This document shows positions 36,833-46,085 of a stretch of DNA of 64,000 nucleotides, piece after piece. The stretch lies in NCBI GenBank assembly GCA_016709865.1, contig JADJLX010000003.1, positions 62,001 to 126,000 of the forward strand, given 5' to 3'. The stretch comes from Bacteroidales bacterium. GTDB taxonomy: Bacteria > Bacteroidota > Bacteroidia > Bacteroidales > VadinHA17. Under the pieces are notes generated by a model. It made no database searches. It saw nothing but the letters and a program-made list of their open reading frames with translations, and was not told the DNA's origin. A program made the position numbers and the translations under genes. Each line of letters starts with the position of its first letter. Within the stretch, counting starts at the first letter, position 1.

Positions 36833-39517
36833 GTGGGAAAAAGGATTGCTATCATTTTGCCGGTACTTCTTATTTTATTAATTGCAGTTGTGGGTTATCT
36901 CTTTCAGCAGGGCAAAAAAACATTGTTTACCGATCCTTTTAAAGCAATAACACCTGATGCCTGTTTAGTAATTGAGACCATTGACCTTCAGAGTTTTCTT
37001 AATTCAGTAACAACCGGAAAGGGACTATTTGGAGAAGCAGGACGGGTGAAGCAATTTGAGAACTTCAACAGAAAAGTAAAATTTGTTGCAGATCAGCTTA
37101 ACAGGAAAGAGTACAAGAAGCTGCAGCCCGACGGATCTGCAATAATATCCTTCTCGGTTTCAGAAACAGGAAACCCTCAAGCACTTCTTTCAATGACTGT
37201 CCCTTCTGAAATCAGGATAAGACAGGTCAGGGAGATCCTCAATAGTACAGGTATTACAGATGTGTCGTTAGCAGGAAAAGGTAAAAATTCTGTTCTCCGA
37301 ATACCGTATTCAATAAACACATTATCAGACACTTTATTCATAGCTATTAATTCGGGACTGTTGCTCTGCAGCAGTTCGGCAGAGGTAATTGATAATGCCA
37401 TTTTACAGATTGAAAAGGAAACTGACGTGAGGATGATCCCCGGTTTTCAAAAAGTTATGCTGGCATCGGGGAAGAATGAAGACAAACTGTTTGTTGTATT
37501 TGCTAATCTGCAAAAACTGTTAAAATCTGTCCTGGACGAAAGAGGAACACTTCTTTCCGGCAAAATAGTGAAGCTGGCAGGTACTGCGGGAGGAGATATT
37601 TATATTAATGAGGATGGGCTGGTGCTGAGCGGTTACACAGAAACCATTGATTCATCAGAGTTACTGTACAAATATAAATCCATACCCCCGAAAGAGTTTC
37701 ATACTTATAAGATTCTGCCTTCGGCCACAGCTCTTTTCGAAACCCTAATTCTCCCCCTCATCCCTTCGTCCTCCGTAGCTTCAGCGAAGGAGGATCCGCT
37801 CATAGGAAGAACTTCTGACTTTGCAGCAAAGCTCAAACCATTCATCAGTGAGGAGATAACCAGGGTAATTATTGACATAAAAGAGAGACCGGTAGCCGAC
37901 AATACTCTGATAATCTATGAGCTGAATAACAGGGAGCAGGCAGAAAAGCTTTTCACCGATGAATCCGGTTCAGAGATTGAGATACTTTATTTTCAACCCG
38001 ATGATCAGATAAAGATCCCCGTTTTTATGACCCCTTTTAAGGGTCTTTCTGAGGTTCTGCTACCGGGTTTCGCAGGTGGAACCGATGACTCATATTTTAC
38101 TTTCTATGATAATTTTCTGATCACAGGCAGTTCATTTGCCACAATTTCCAGAATGCTGTATGACAATCTGCTGAATAAAACACTTGCCAACGACCTTGTT
38201 TACAGGGATTTTGAAACCACTTTGCCAAGCAGGGCTGGTTACTATTTCTTTTGCGTACCGTCGCGTATAACCGAATATCTTGCAGAATTCCTGAACGAGG
38301 ATATAATAAAGGCACTTAAATCAAACAGGGAATCACTCAATAAAATTCAGGCAGCGGGATACCAGTTTGCTTCAAGTAACGGGATGATATACAATAGTTT
38401 ATCTGTCAGGTTTAAAGAAGAGGTAAGGGAAGAATCGACAACAGAATGGGAGACACTTCTTGATACCACTGCGGGTATCAAACCATTCTTTTTTACAAAT
38501 CACATAACAGGGGCAAAGGAGATCTTCATACAGGATATGAAAAACAATGCTTATCTCATAAATGCGGCAGGACGAGTACTCTGGAAAGTACCGCTTAATG
38601 AGAGAATTGCAGGCAGTATTTATATGATAGATTATTTTCGTAACGGAAAGTACCAGTTACTCTTTTCAGGCAGAAACTATTTGCACCTTCTCGATAGAAA
38701 TGGTAATTATGTTGAGCGCTATCCGGTTAAGCTTAGATCACCGGCAACCAATTCACTCGCACTTTTTGACTATGATAATAATCTGAATTACAGACTTTTT
38801 ATTGCGGGAGAAGATAAGCTGGTTTATTCATACGACAAGTATGGAAGTGTTGTGAAAGGATGGAAGCCATTCCGGACAAGCGGTTTTGTAAATTCGGAGA
38901 TAAGTTATTTCAAGGTATCAGGGAAAGATTATCTGGTCGCTTCAGATGATGTATCACTTTACTTTCTCGACCGGACCGGTAATAAGAGGGTAACTCTGCA
39001 GGATGCTGTAAGCAGATCGAAGGGATCATCATTGAAGCTTAATCCGGGAAATGAACCATACCTGGTATGTACTTCACCGGATGGCACAATTCAAAATATT
39101 TATTTCGACGGAACTGTTAAGAAAATAACAATAAAACAATTTTCAGTTGACCATTCATTTGACATTTTTGACGTAGATGGCAATGGTTTTGGTGAATATA
39201 TTTTTATTGACAAGGGGATATTATATCTTTATGACAATAGAAAATCAGAGATGTTCTCCCGGGAATTTGGATCAGACCAGCTGGGAGGACCGATCAATTT
39301 TATTTTTTCTTCATCAGAACGCAGAATCGGGATGTTTGATATAAATAAAAAACTGATCTATCTGATTGATAAAAACGGGGAAACAATGAAGGGATTCCCT
39401 CTCAGGGGGGCGTCGATGTTCTCAATAGGGAAACTGTCGGATAAGAGCGGATGGCATCTGATTGTCGGAGGTACTGACAGATTTCTTTATAACTATAAAA
39501 TTGACACAGATAATTGA
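36833..39517 (+). CDS. Large envelope protein with C-terminal propeller-like repeats, unknown function
   Basis: An 894-residue protein starting at GTG. One N-terminal membrane segment (residues 4-23) anchors a large extracytoplasmic part. Residues ~560-890 hold repeated segments such as LFDYDNNLNYRLFIAGEDKLVYSYDKYG and FDVDGNGFGEYIFIDKGILYLYDNRK. The 'D-D-n-n--y-l---g-d--lY-yD--G' pattern fits a beta-propeller of the VCBS/FG-GAP or quinoprotein type. The N-terminal half is not recognised. An insertion-like segment PSSSVASAKEDP near residue 310 is encoded by a palindromic repeat (37763-37795). It is first in a run of four envelope genes. Confidence 0.65.
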   Translation: MGKRIAIILPVLLILLIAVVGYLFQQGKKTLFTDPFKAITPDACLVIETIDLQSFLNSVTTGKGLFGEAGRVKQFENFNRKVKFVADQLNRKEYKKLQPDGSAIISFSVSETGNPQALLSMTVPSEIRIRQVREILNSTGITDVSLAGKGKNSVLRIPYSINTLSDTLFIAINSGLLLCSSSAEVIDNAILQIEKETDVRMIPGFQKVMLASGKNEDKLFVVFANLQKLLKSVLDERGTLLSGKIVKLAGTAGGDIYINEDGLVLSGYTETIDSSELLYKYKSIPPKEFHTYKILPSATALFETLILPLIPSSSVASAKEDPLIGRTSDFAAKLKPFISEEITRVIIDIKERPVADNTLIIYELNNREQAEKLFTDESGSEIEILYFQPDDQIKIPVFMTPFKGLSEVLLPGFAGGTDDSYFTFYDNFLITGSSFATISRMLYDNLLNKTLANDLVYRDFETTLPSRAGYYFFCVPSRITEYLAEFLNEDIIKALKSNRESLNKIQAAGYQFASSNGMIYNSLSVRFKEEVREESTTEWETLLDTTAGIKPFFFTNHITGAKEIFIQDMKNNAYLINAAGRVLWKVPLNERIAGSIYMIDYFRNGKYQLLFSGRNYLHLLDRNGNYVERYPVKLRSPATNSLALFDYDNNLNYRLFIAGEDKLVYSYDKYGSVVKGWKPFRTSGFVNSEISYFKVSGKDYLVASDDVSLYFLDRTGNKRVTLQDAVSRSKGSSLKLNPGNEPYLVCTSPDGTIQNIYFDGTVKKITIKQFSVDHSFDIFDVDGNGFGEYIFIDKGILYLYDNRKSEMFSREFGSDQLGGPINFIFSSSERRIGMFDINKKLIYLIDKNGETMKGFPLRGASMFSIGKLSDKSGWHLIVGGTDRFLYNYKIDTDN
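37763..37795. repeat. Palindromic repeat inside a coding region
   Basis: ccttcgtcctccgtagcttc followed by agcgaaggaggat. CCTCC pairs with GGAGG, and CTTC with GAAG inside it, giving a hairpin. It is translated in frame as PSSSVASAKEDP in a protein whose neighbouring sequence is otherwise unlike it. Codons and composition look intergenic. Confidence 0.55.
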
Positions 39518-39524
39518 AAATATT

Positions 39525-40685
39525 ATGAAGACGAAATTACAAGGTTTGATTTTTCTCGTGCTGCTATTTCTGATGGCAGCGTGTGTGAAGGAAACCTACG
39601 ACATGAATAAGCTCTCATCGAAGGTTCATCTTACGCCTTCTATGGTTCTTGCCGCTATCAAAGGAGAGATCGCACTGAGTGATATGGTAAAATCAAATGA
39701 TACCGTTGTTTTTGACCAGAACAATTTTGTAAAAGTCATTTTTAAAGAGGATGATGTAATTGATTTACATTTTGCCGACTTTAGTCCTTTTAAAGGGCCG
39801 GTTAGCTTAAATGAAGTTTACGGTGTCAAAGGCCCAATGAATGCAACAATTGATCCTCAGACAATTGATCTGGGTATTGATGAGCTTCTCGATCACTTAA
39901 CCGGAACCTTCCTTATCTCAAATCCGTCTATAACACTATCATATACCAATTCATTCAGAGATCCGATTCAGGTTACTTTTAATGCATCGGGAAAGAGAAA
40001 TGCCCAGACAGTTGATCTCGGTCTTGCCCCCTTTACAATAGCATATCCGGGTCCTGGTGTTACTGAAGTTACATCGAGCCTTAAAATTGACAAGAGTAAT
40101 TCTGCCCTGCCTGCTCTTATATCACTGCCGCCTGAAACGATAACATTTTCAGGCAGTGCTTCGATTAATTCTTCAGGTACCATTCCTCTGCCGGGAGATG
40201 CAAGATTTCTTGCTTCACTTGAAATAGTCATTCCAATGGAGTTAAGATTCAATAATCTCCAGTTTGCTGATACACTAGATAATTTTATGAAGGATGAGAG
40301 TGGCGACAGTCCCTTTGACTTTGGTAATTTTGGTTTGCTGAAGGTCATTCTAAACGCCAGTAACGGTTTCCCGTTGGGGATAGGAGTAAAAATGAGTCTT
40401 TATGATTCTGTGACAAAATCAATAAAAGCAACTATCGATGGCACCGATTTGCTTAAACCAGCTCCCGTTGATAATACAGGTAAAGCAAACGGAGTGACCG
40501 ATTCCAATACAAGTATTGAGCTGACGCCGGATTTTTTCAAGTCGGTAAATAAGGCTGACAAAATCATATTCAGCTTTACCCTGAATACTTCAGATAACGG
40601 AACAAAGGATGTTAAGATTTACTCTGACTATAGTATCGATTTCAATGCCGCTCTGATAGTAAAACCAGATATAAACCTGAAGTGA
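39525..40685 (+). CDS. Lipoprotein of unknown function
   Basis: A protein of 386 residues. The ATG at 39525 gives a classical lipoprotein signal, LIFLVLLFLMAACVKET, with lipid-carrying Cys near residue 20. The rest is beta-rich with no recognised domain; alternating hydrophobic stretches and DxN/DxS turns suggest a surface or periplasmic beta-sandwich. It lies 7 bases after the 894-residue gene and 20 bases before a DUF5723-type barrel gene, so it may form a complex with them at the outer membrane. Confidence 0.7.
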   Translation: MKTKLQGLIFLVLLFLMAACVKETYDMNKLSSKVHLTPSMVLAAIKGEIALSDMVKSNDTVVFDQNNFVKVIFKEDDVIDLHFADFSPFKGPVSLNEVYGVKGPMNATIDPQTIDLGIDELLDHLTGTFLISNPSITLSYTNSFRDPIQVTFNASGKRNAQTVDLGLAPFTIAYPGPGVTEVTSSLKIDKSNSALPALISLPPETITFSGSASINSSGTIPLPGDARFLASLEIVIPMELRFNNLQFADTLDNFMKDESGDSPFDFGNFGLLKVILNASNGFPLGIGVKMSLYDSVTKSIKATIDGTDLLKPAPVDNTGKANGVTDSNTSIELTPDFFKSVNKADKIIFSFTLNTSDNGTKDVKIYSDYSIDFNAALIVKPDINLK

Positions 40686-40705
40686 ACATATTATACAAAA
40701 GCAAT

Positions 40706-42193
40706 ATGACCCGAAAAATAAAATATATACTGACACTGCTTCTGGCAATGGTTATTACTGATCTTGCGGCTCAGAACAGTCAGGTTATGTATTATATGAA
40801 CCTGCCTCAGAACCATCTTCTTAATCCTGCGATGAGGCCATCAAATAAAGTCTATATAGGATTGCCTGCATTATCAGGTATTAACCTGAATATCAACAAT
40901 AACTTCATCAATTTCTCGGATGTATTTATGCCAGGAAAAACTGGCGATTCAGTAATTACATTTCTTCATCCCGACAATGATATAAATGATTTCATTGATA
41001 AGATTAGCGACAAGAATTCAATTCAGCCTCAGGCAGCAGTTCAGCTTTTTGGACTTGGTTTTTCAGCAGGGAAAAATTATGTTTTTCTTGATATAAATGA
41101 CAGAATAGAGGGGAATCTGGTTATCCCTGGAGACATCTTTAAGCTGGCTTTACTTGGGAATGAAAGCTTTGTTGGCGATAGAATAGATCTTTCTTCCTTA
41201 AGAGGAGATGTTAAATATTACCGCGAGCTGGGAGTAGGGTTTTCAAGAGATATTACAAGCAGACTGAGAATAGGGGTGAAAGCAAAAGTGCTTAAAGGAA
41301 TTGCTACTGCATCGATAGTTAACAGGTCATTGGCAATTGCTGTAAATGACGATTATTCACATATTCTCGATGCCGACATGACGGTCAATATCAGTGCGCC
41401 TATGCGGGTCTATATGGATGCTGACCATAATATTGACAGTCTTGTTTTTGATGATAAACGTTTTGACGAAACCAGCAGTATTATCGACTTTGCTATGGGC
41501 AGGCAGAACACAGGATTTGGTATAGACATTGGTGCTACATTTGATGTTACTGAAAAACTTGTTGTTTCAGCAGCAATAACCGATCTGGGATACATTAAAT
41601 GGAAGAAAGATCTGACAAATCTGAATGCAGAGAGTCAGTTCACCTTCAGTGGATTAAATATTACGGATGCGGTAAATGGTACAAAAACATTCGATGAGCT
41701 CGGACAGGAGATTATGGACTCACTTAAAAATTCCTTTAAATTGTCAGACTCTAAAAATCCATTCACAACTTATCTCCCCGCGGGTCTTACCCTTGGAGGA
41801 AGTTATAATCTTACAAAGAGTGTCTCACTGGGTGTATTGTCATATAGCCGGTTCATTGGCAAACAGATACGTGAGTCGCTGACTCTTTCTGCAAATGTGA
41901 ATTTCGGGAATGCTTTTTCAACTAGTGTCAGCTATACTGCGGCAAATAAAAGGTTCGATAATCTTGGTTTAGGCCTGGCATTCCGTCCGGGGATATTTCA
42001 GTTTTATATACTATCCGACAGAATACCGGTTATGTGGAATAAAATCAAGACAGATGGTGGTACAATCCCTCTTCCTGTTAGCTGGAATACAATTCATCTG
42101 AGGTTTGGAATGAATCTTGTTTTTGGCAACAAGATCAAGAAGAAGGATGATAAACCGATGGTAATAATTGAAGAAAACGCTGAAAAGAAATGA
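40706..42193 (+). CDS. DUF5723-type outer-membrane beta-barrel
   Basis: A 495-residue protein with a signal peptide (LTLLLAMVITDLAAQNS, cut after AQ). NLPQNHLLNPAMRPSNKVYIGLPALSG near the N-terminus is typical of Bacteroidota proteins annotated DUF5723 and distantly recalls PorP/SprF (landmarks NPAMRPSNK and GLPALSG). Repeated amphipathic strands and the motif LGLGVLSYSRFIGKQIRESLTLSANV-like barrel segments support a membrane barrel. The ATG at 40706 (MTRKIKY) is preferred over an in-frame GTG near 40682. It is the third gene of a four-gene envelope operon. Confidence 0.72.
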   Translation: MTRKIKYILTLLLAMVITDLAAQNSQVMYYMNLPQNHLLNPAMRPSNKVYIGLPALSGINLNINNNFINFSDVFMPGKTGDSVITFLHPDNDINDFIDKISDKNSIQPQAAVQLFGLGFSAGKNYVFLDINDRIEGNLVIPGDIFKLALLGNESFVGDRIDLSSLRGDVKYYRELGVGFSRDITSRLRIGVKAKVLKGIATASIVNRSLAIAVNDDYSHILDADMTVNISAPMRVYMDADHNIDSLVFDDKRFDETSSIIDFAMGRQNTGFGIDIGATFDVTEKLVVSAAITDLGYIKWKKDLTNLNAESQFTFSGLNITDAVNGTKTFDELGQEIMDSLKNSFKLSDSKNPFTTYLPAGLTLGGSYNLTKSVSLGVLSYSRFIGKQIRESLTLSANVNFGNAFSTSVSYTAANKRFDNLGLGLAFRPGIFQFYILSDRIPVMWNKIKTDGGTIPLPVSWNTIHLRFGMNLVFGNKIKKKDDKPMVIIEENAEKK

Positions 42194-42387
42194 TATTGAT
42201 CCGTTTCGCCTTAATTGGGCTAATTGTATATCTTTTGGTAAGATCATTTATGAAAGACGGTTCGGAGGGTTCACAATCTTCATCAAATCAGAACCATGGA
42301 AATAAGGATAATCTCACAGTCAAAAAAGTCTCCAAAAAGATAGGGGAGTATGTAGATTATGAGGAAGTAGACAAGAAGAAGACCTGA
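42190..42387 (+). CDS. DUF4834-type small membrane protein
   Basis: A 65-residue protein: one N-terminal membrane helix (ILIRFALIGLIVYLLVRSF), a short Ser/Gln/Asn linker and the C-terminal box GEYVDYEEVD, the hallmark of DUF4834 in Bacteroidota. It starts within the stop codon of the preceding barrel gene (ATGA overlap) and ends two bases before the end of the convergent MlaF-like gene. Function unknown. Confidence 0.75.
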   Translation: MILIRFALIGLIVYLLVRSFMKDGSEGSQSSSNQNHGNKDNLTVKKVSKKIGEYVDYEEVDKKKT

Positions 42388-42389
42388 GA

Positions 42390-43145
42390 TTATTTGTCGG
42401 GAAATCTTATTTTCTTGGCGAGTGAATTGGCAAAAACAAAATCATTAAGCGGTTCACAATCTGAAATAAGGATTTCGTTCTTATTTCCTTCCCAGCATTT
42501 TTTACCGTCGCTGATAAAGACGATTTTTTCTCCGATTTCCATTACTGAATTCATGTCGTGAGTATTTACAATAGTAGTCATTGCATACTCCTCTGTGAGC
42601 TCTTTAATTAGTTCGTCAATTAAAATAGCGGTAATTGGATCGAGGCCTGAATTGGGTTCATCGCAGAACAGATATTTTGGATTAAGAGAAATCGCCCTTG
42701 CTATTGCCACCCTCTTCTTCATTCCTCCTGAAAGTTCTGCGGGATACAGTTTGTTGGAATTAATGATATTAACACGATTGAGACAGGTATTTACCCTTTC
42801 ATTTTTCTCCTCAAGAGTTTTGTCGGTAAACATATCAAGAGGGAAACGCACATTCTGTTCAACTGTAAGAGAGTCAAACAGTGCACTCCCCTGGAACAGC
42901 ATTCCCATTTCACTTCGTATTATTTTCTTGTCTTTGAAATCGAGCTTATTGAAAAGTACGTCTTCGAACCAGATCTCCCCGCTGTTTATTTCAAGCAGGC
43001 CGACAATAGATTTCAGTAGCACGGTTTTGCCCGAACCGCTTCTTCCTATGATAAGATTGGTTTTACCCGTTTCAAATGTCACTGAGATATCTTCAAGGAC
43101 AATCTTGCCATTGAATGATTTATGTAGGTTCTGTACTCTTATCAT
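42390..43145 (-). CDS. ABC transporter ATPase, MlaF-like
   Basis: A 251-residue ATPase. Walker A IGRSGSGKTVLLKSI is near residue 35, the signature AELSGGMKKRVAIARA near 140, Walker B YLFCDEPNSGLDPITA near 160, and the switch His in IVNTHDMNSVMEIG. The 'SGGMkKRvaiARA' signature and 'DEPnSGLDPita' are characteristic of MlaF/TTG2A, which powers phospholipid transport between the membranes. It overlaps the MlaE-like gene by 4 bases. The MlaD partner is not in the window. Confidence 0.88.
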   Translation of the reverse strand: MIRVQNLHKSFNGKIVLEDISVTFETGKTNLIIGRSGSGKTVLLKSIVGLLEINSGEIWFEDVLFNKLDFKDKKIIRSEMGMLFQGSALFDSLTVEQNVRFPLDMFTDKTLEEKNERVNTCLNRVNIINSNKLYPAELSGGMKKRVAIARAISLNPKYLFCDEPNSGLDPITAILIDELIKELTEEYAMTTIVNTHDMNSVMEIGEKIVFISDGKKCWEGNKNEILISDCEPLNDFVFANSLAKKIRFPDK

Positions 43146-43885
43146 GACAGCAGGAGTTGAGTTAGAATAACATTGAACAGCAGAATAAGAACACTGCTGT
43201 ATACAACTGCCTTAGTACTGGCACGACCCACTTCGAGCGAACCGCCTTCAACATAATATCCCTGAAAGGAAGAGACACTGGTTATAATAAATGCAAAAAA
43301 CACTGTTTTGATAAGGGAGTATACTATATAATATGGTATGAAGGCATATTGTATGCCGTATATAAAATTTTCAGGCGTAAGTACCCCGGCAAGAGTACCT
43401 GCTATTCCACCTCCAAAAATTCCCACGATTATACTGATAAGATTAAGAACCGGATTAAACAGAACTGTAGCGATTATTTTTGGTAAGATAAGATAAGAAG
43501 CTGAGTTTACTCCCATGATCTCCAAAGCATCAATCTGCTCAGAGACTCTCATTGTTCCGAGCTCTGATGCGATATTAGACCCGACTTTTCCTGCCAGAAT
43601 GAGAGCTGCAATCGTAGATGAGAACTCAAGTATCATCGAATCGCGGCATCCGAGTCCAATCAGGTATTTAGGATATATGGGGTTTTCAGTATTGTAAGCT
43701 GTCTGCAGTGTAATCACAGCTCCCATAAAGAAAGAGATTATAGTTATTATGCCTACAGAGGTAAGTCCGAGGTATACAAACTCTCTCATGGTCTGTTTGT
43801 AGTATACGATAGGTTTTTCCGGTTTTGAAAAAACTTTCTTGAGCAACAGGAAATAGAGACCGACCTGTGAAAAAAATCTGATCAT
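43142..43885 (-). CDS. ABC transporter permease, MlaE-like
   Basis: A 247-residue polytopic permease (DUF140/MlaE family) with about five membrane segments. Typical segments: LTSVGIITIISFFMGAVITLQTAYN near residue 40, VGSNIASELGTMRVSEQIDALEIMGVNSASYLILPK near 125 (landmarks ASELGTMRVSEQIDAL and LILPKI). This is the conserved coupling region of MlaE. It precedes the MlaF-like gene. Likely role: maintenance of outer-membrane lipid asymmetry. Confidence 0.88.
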   Translation of the reverse strand: MIRFFSQVGLYFLLLKKVFSKPEKPIVYYKQTMREFVYLGLTSVGIITIISFFMGAVITLQTAYNTENPIYPKYLIGLGCRDSMILEFSSTIAALILAGKVGSNIASELGTMRVSEQIDALEIMGVNSASYLILPKIIATVLFNPVLNLISIIVGIFGGGIAGTLAGVLTPENFIYGIQYAFIPYYIVYSLIKTVFFAFIITSVSSFQGYYVEGGSLEVGRASTKAVVYSSVLILLFNVILTQLLLS

Positions 43886-43971
43886 TTCATAAAGTTAGTA
43901 CCCCCAAAATTACTAATATTTACCGTATTTCCGTTACATGCATTTTTGAAACCTGAATGCATAATTAATTA

Positions 43972-43979
43972 TATATTTG
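43972..43979 (+). promoter_or_regulatory. -7 promoter element for manC (TATATTTG)
   Basis: TATATTTG matches TAnnTTTG and lies 30 bases before the manC ATG. A TTTG at 43945-43948 could be the upstream element, with a long 23-base spacer. Confidence 0.55.
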
Positions 43980-44009
43980 CATAATTGTTTCTGAAAAATT
44001 AATTCCCCT

Positions 44010-45095
44010 ATGAATAACAGGTACGTAATAATTATGGCAGGAGGAGTCGGAAGCCGTTTCTGGCCTTTGAGTCGAAAAGATAAGCCGAAGCAGTTTCTTG
44101 ATATTATTGGTACAGGAGAGACTCTTATTCAGCAGACATACAGGCGGTTTAAGTCTGTATGTCCGGAAACGAATATTTTTGTTGTAACGAGTCAGGATCA
44201 CAAAGCACTTGTTGTTGAGCAGCTTGGAATAGAACCTTCTCATGTACTTGGAGAGCCTTTCAGACGAAATACTGCTCCATGTCTTGCTTATGGTACTTTC
44301 AGGATCCTGAAGGAGAATCCTGATGCTGTTATTGCTGTTACTCCGGCCGATCATCTTATTGTTAAGGAAGAGAAGTTTAATGAGGTTATTAAGAATTGCT
44401 TCGATTTTGCAGAGAAGAATGATGGTCTCATAACATTAGGGATAAAGCCCGACAGACCGGAGACAGGTTATGGATATATCCAGGCCGATCAGAAAAAGCC
44501 TGTCAAGGGCTATGAAAACCTGCTTAAAGTAAAGACATTCACAGAGAAACCTGATATTGATCTTGCCAGAGTATTTATTGAGAGCGGAGATTTTTTCTGG
44601 AACTCCGGAATTTTTATATGGAACATTAAATCAATTATGTCAGCTTTTGAAAGACATATGCCCGATACCTATCATGTGTTTAATGACGGAAGGAGTTTTT
44701 TCGGAACTAAACAGGAAGAAAACTTTATAGGAAAGACATATGCTGAATGCCGTAATATATCTATTGATTATGGTATTATGGAAAAGGCTGATAATGTATA
44801 CGTAATGTGCACAGACATCGGATGGTCCGATCTTGGAACATGGAGTTCGTTATATGAACATTCTGCTGTGGATAAGAAGGGCAATTCACTTGTTAGAGGA
44901 GAGGTGTTCACGTATGAGAGCAAGGGAAATATTCTGAATATTGCACCAGGTAAAGTTGCTGTATTGCAGGGATTAAAAGATTTTATTATTGTTGACTCCG
45001 ATGATGTCCTGCTGATAGTTAAAAAGGAAGATGAGCAGAAAATAAAGCAATATCTGGAAGACGTAAAGAAGGCGACTAACGAAAAATACCTTTAG
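44010..45095 (+). CDS. manC: Mannose-1-phosphate guanylyltransferase
   Basis: A 361-residue nucleotidyltransferase making GDP-mannose for glycans. The activator loop is MAGGVGSRFWPLSRKDKPKQFLDI at residues 9-32 (landmarks GGVGSRFWPLSR and KPKQFL). VTPADHLI is near 110, and FTEKPD then FFWNSGIFIW near 170-200. It ends after the nucleotidyltransferase domain with a short beta-helix, without a fused isomerase domain, as is common in Bacteroidota. Monocistronic by context; a family B repeat and a strong terminator follow. Confidence 0.93.
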   Translation: MNNRYVIIMAGGVGSRFWPLSRKDKPKQFLDIIGTGETLIQQTYRRFKSVCPETNIFVVTSQDHKALVVEQLGIEPSHVLGEPFRRNTAPCLAYGTFRILKENPDAVIAVTPADHLIVKEEKFNEVIKNCFDFAEKNDGLITLGIKPDRPETGYGYIQADQKKPVKGYENLLKVKTFTEKPDIDLARVFIESGDFFWNSGIFIWNIKSIMSAFERHMPDTYHVFNDGRSFFGTKQEENFIGKTYAECRNISIDYGIMEKADNVYVMCTDIGWSDLGTWSSLYEHSAVDKKGNSLVRGEVFTYESKGNILNIAPGKVAVLQGLKDFIIVDSDDVLLIVKKEDEQKIKQYLEDVKKATNEKYL

Positions 45096-45186
45096 CCCCC
45101 CAACCCCCCTAAAGGGGGGCTATATTTCTCATAATTAGAAATATATGCAATGTCCGAATTAACCCCCCTTTAGGGGGCAGGGGGGC
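45095..45186. repeat. G/C-run inverted repeat, family B copy 4
   Basis: gccccccaacccccctaaag begins at the manC stop codon and is mirrored by ctttagggggcaggggggc. It lies between the convergent ends of manC and gldN, directly before a terminator hairpin. Confidence 0.8.
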
Positions 45187-45203
45187 AAAAACACAAAAAA
45201 AAA

Positions 45204-45230
45204 GGCTGTTGAAAACAGCCTTTTTTTATT
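45204..45230. terminator. Bidirectional intrinsic terminator between manC and gldN
   Basis: The hairpin GGCTGTT-gaa-AACAGCC (45204-45220) has TTTTTTTATT on its 3' side and a run of nine A on its 5' side. It therefore works as a terminator in both directions, for manC from the left and gldN from the right. Confidence 0.88.
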
Positions 45231-45239
45231 ATCAATATC

Positions 45240-46064
45240 CTAGTATTCCCAGAGATCGTGTTCGAAGTTGAACATTTCATTTTTAATTCGTTCAGCTTCA
45301 AACAGGGTATATTTCCCGGTCTGGTATTCTGCAATCCTTCTGTCGTTGTAAACGTTTGATTCGCCGACTATAACACTTGTAAATCTCCGCTGCATGAACA
45401 AGTCATCAAATGAGATCCTCTGAGCATCATTATTTGTCATGTAAACCTCTTTTGTTGCAAGTACATCACGCAGGTCGTCGAATTTAACCCAGAATAACGG
45501 CTTTTTAAGTACTCTACCAGCCTGAGGATCAAGTCCCATAAAGATTGGCTGAACAGCAATTATTCTTACATCCATTTTGGAATGCTTCTTATCAAAGAAC
45601 CACTCTTCGTAAAGAAGCAACTGTTTTACATCTTCTGGTTTTGCATCCTGTTTAACCGAGTCTTCCCGTGTTGCACCCTGGGCATTTATCTGAACAGTTT
45701 CAATCTTGACTACTGCACCAAGTAAAACTTCGATCTCAGAGTATGTGGTAGGAGCAGCTCCAACCATTGGCTCATATGCATTTACGCGACCATCTTTGAT
45801 CTCCTTTAGAACTATACTAATAAAACTCTGTCTTCCGTCGGGAGTAGCTTTAATAGGATAATATAAGGACTGATTTGATTTTTCACGCAAATCGATAGTA
45901 CGGTAAACGTATTTTGACCAGACAACATCACCCTCCCTGAGATAGGGATACTCAATTTTCTTTGCCTGAGGAATCGATTTCTGGTAAATATCGCCAAAAT
46001 TCTGGGCATTAATTATACCTGAAAGAGAGAGAGCGATAATTCCCAAAAGAATTTTCTTATTCAT
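45240..46064 (-). CDS. gldN: Type IX secretion protein GldN/PorN
   Basis: A 274-residue periplasmic component that forms the GldK-GldN ring at the outer membrane. A signal peptide (residues 1-20, ending INAQ) is followed by [23 protein letters not shown] and later [37 protein letters not shown], both typical of GldN (landmarks [16 protein letters not shown] and DRRIAEY). It is the last gene of the gldKLMN operon, 21 bases after gldM, and is followed by a strong terminator. Confidence 0.93.
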   Translation of the reverse strand: MNKKILLGIIALSLSGIINAQNFGDIYQKSIPQAKKIEYPYLREGDVVWSKYVYRTIDLREKSNQSLYYPIKATPDGRQSFISIVLKEIKDGRVNAYEPMVGAAPTTYSEIEVLLGAVVKIETVQINAQGATREDSVKQDAKPEDVKQLLLYEEWFFDKKHSKMDVRIIAVQPIFMGLDPQAGRVLKKPLFWVKFDDLRDVLATKEVYMTNNDAQRISFDDLFMQRRFTSVIVGESNVYNDRRIAEYQTGKYTLFEAERIKNEMFNFEHDLWEY

Positions 46065-46085
46065 GGTGTTATAGTTAATATAGTA

